From NCBI GenBank assembly GCA_027062365.1, contig JAMOTK010000050.1:40636-104635 (forward strand): a DNA stretch of 64,000 nt, given 5' to 3'. Made by a program: the position numbers and the translations under genes. The notes under the pieces were generated by a model, which searched no databases, had not been told where the DNA came from, and was given only the letters and a program-made list of their open reading frames with translations. This document shows positions 63,697 to 64,000 of this stretch, in pieces (position 1 is the stretch's first letter; each line of letters begins with the position of its first letter). This DNA comes from Sulfurovum sp. (GTDB taxonomy: Bacteria > Campylobacterota > Campylobacteria > Campylobacterales > Sulfurovaceae).

Positions 63697-63725
63697 TATA
63701 GCAGACCAAAAACTGCTATATTTTT
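63697..63725 (+). terminator. Rho-independent terminator-like hairpin
   Basis: TATAGCAG-accaaaaa-CTGCTATA is a perfect 8-bp stem followed by TTTTT on the plus strand. No intact gene precedes it closely, which suggests that a plus-strand gene was lost upstream (see the 21-codon remnant). Confidence 0.55.
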
Positions 63726-63851
63726 ACGGTTATTGAGAGTTTTCATCCTAAAAATGATACAAGTCATTCACTCCGATGGTCTTTAAATAACAAAAGAGTA
63801 ATAAAACTTTTTGTACATTTTTATTATACATTTTTTATTTAAATAATACAA

Positions 63852-63883
63852 GGTGTTTTTATTAGGTTCCTTCTAACAACACC
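63852..63883 (-). terminator. Terminator-like hairpin after the partial right-edge gene
   Basis: On the minus strand GGTGTT-g-TTAG...CTAA-taaa-AACACC gives a two-part stem 25 bp after the stop codon of the gene at the right edge, followed by TTGTATT. Confidence 0.4.
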
Positions 63884-63907
63884 ATAGCCAAAAAAACCCA
63901 AAAATCA

Positions 63908-64000
63908 TCAAGCACTATCCCTATAAATCATAGAGAACTGGGCGATATGATTAATAGCCTTGCTAATTAAAATATCATCCACTTTTTGCCCATAGAATTT
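63908..64000 (-). CDS. 3' end of an unidentified gene at the right window edge
   Basis: An open minus-strand frame enters from the right edge and ends at TGA 63910-63908. It encodes KFYGQKVDDILISKAINHIA... and ends IYRDSA, 30 residues in all. It has protein-like composition and a hairpin after the stop. Too short to identify. Confidence 0.45.
   Translation of the reverse strand, partial: KFYGQKVDDILISKAINHIAQFSMIYRDSA

Larger units (their letters stand above)
63302..63907. other. Gene-poor AT-rich stretch with hairpins and a 21-codon remnant
   Basis: About 600 bp without a credible gene. It contains the palindrome GGTGCGT-gatt-ACGCACC at 63429-63446, and a 21-codon frame at 63562-63627 (MTDEEIKSKLCNLVEFSIENN) that looks like the head of a truncated gene. 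Two terminator-like hairpins are listed separately. The stretch resembles a zone of gene decay. Confidence 0.5.

Overview
The window is about 64 kb of an AT-rich, gene-dense chromosome from a member of the Campylobacterota (formerly Epsilonproteobacteria), most likely a free-living Sulfurovum- or Sulfurimonas-like organism. This is inferred from gene content and order: cbpA behind a HspR-type HAIR operator, the block aroB-mscS-mtaB-FtsH-like ATPase (an order I also remember from Helicobacter pylori), a BioV-like esterase, an oadGAB cluster next to ATP-dependent pckA, a short class-II HisS, and many strong TATAAT -10 boxes with little -35 signal. No rRNA, tRNA or CRISPR was seen.

Layout. 0-4 kb: partial cbpA, a periplasmic rhodanese, the RNA-binding protein Tex and a class II aldolase-like protein without its zinc histidines. 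3.7-8 kb: rsmH, an ftsL-like gene and an orphan RND exporter. 8-16.5 kb: speA, cysE, an aspC-type aminotransferase, a secreted patatin, a DedA protein, lpxB and rsmD. 16.5-26 kb: a lysozyme-like hydrolase, a dynamin-like GTPase, pckA, oadB-oadA-oadG, a DEAD-box helicase and uppP. 26.1-31 kb is an accessory block: a single-chain R-M-S restriction-modification protein, a companion PD-(D/E)XK-like protein and a small secreted protein behind an FNR-like promoter with a hexanucleotide repeat tract. 31-39 kb is a tight minus-strand operon: aroB, mscS, mtaB, a protease-dead FtsH paralogue, a BioV-like esterase, an SDR, mog and two tiny genes, one of them absent from the ORF track.

39-45 kb is mixed and partly mobile: an AT-rich acyltransferase, an L,D-transpeptidase, an NhaC-type antiporter, a 152-bp MITE with perfect ends and an 8-bp target duplication, a VCBS-domain protein, an 89-bp REP-like palindrome and a Rpn-type nuclease. 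44.8-50.6 kb is a CusCBA-type heavy-metal efflux operon. Its adaptor and its terminal lipoprotein share an MKCxxGKCG motif. 50.6-61.5 kb: a cytochrome c'-like protein with a canonical FNR-type class II promoter, hisS, a PIF1-like helicase with two small partners, nhaA, a roadblock protein, a DnaJ-type zinc mini-protein, a hybrid histidine kinase and valS. 61.5-64 kb is another accessory tail: a second REP-like copy, small unknown proteins, a decayed Sel1 gene, a XRE regulator facing a Cys-rich secreted protein, and the 3' end of an unidentified gene.

How the genes work together. OadGAB and PckA form an oxaloacetate/PEP node for anaplerosis or gluconeogenesis with Na+ pumping, and NhaA and NhaC-type antiporters complete Na+ cycling. 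LpxB, UppP, the L,D-transpeptidase, the lysozyme-like protein and RsmH/FtsL serve the envelope and division. The most notable observations are two promoters with identical FNR-box geometry at -41.5, the KCxxGKCG motif in the copper-type efflux operon, the inactive FtsH next to BioV, and the MITE.
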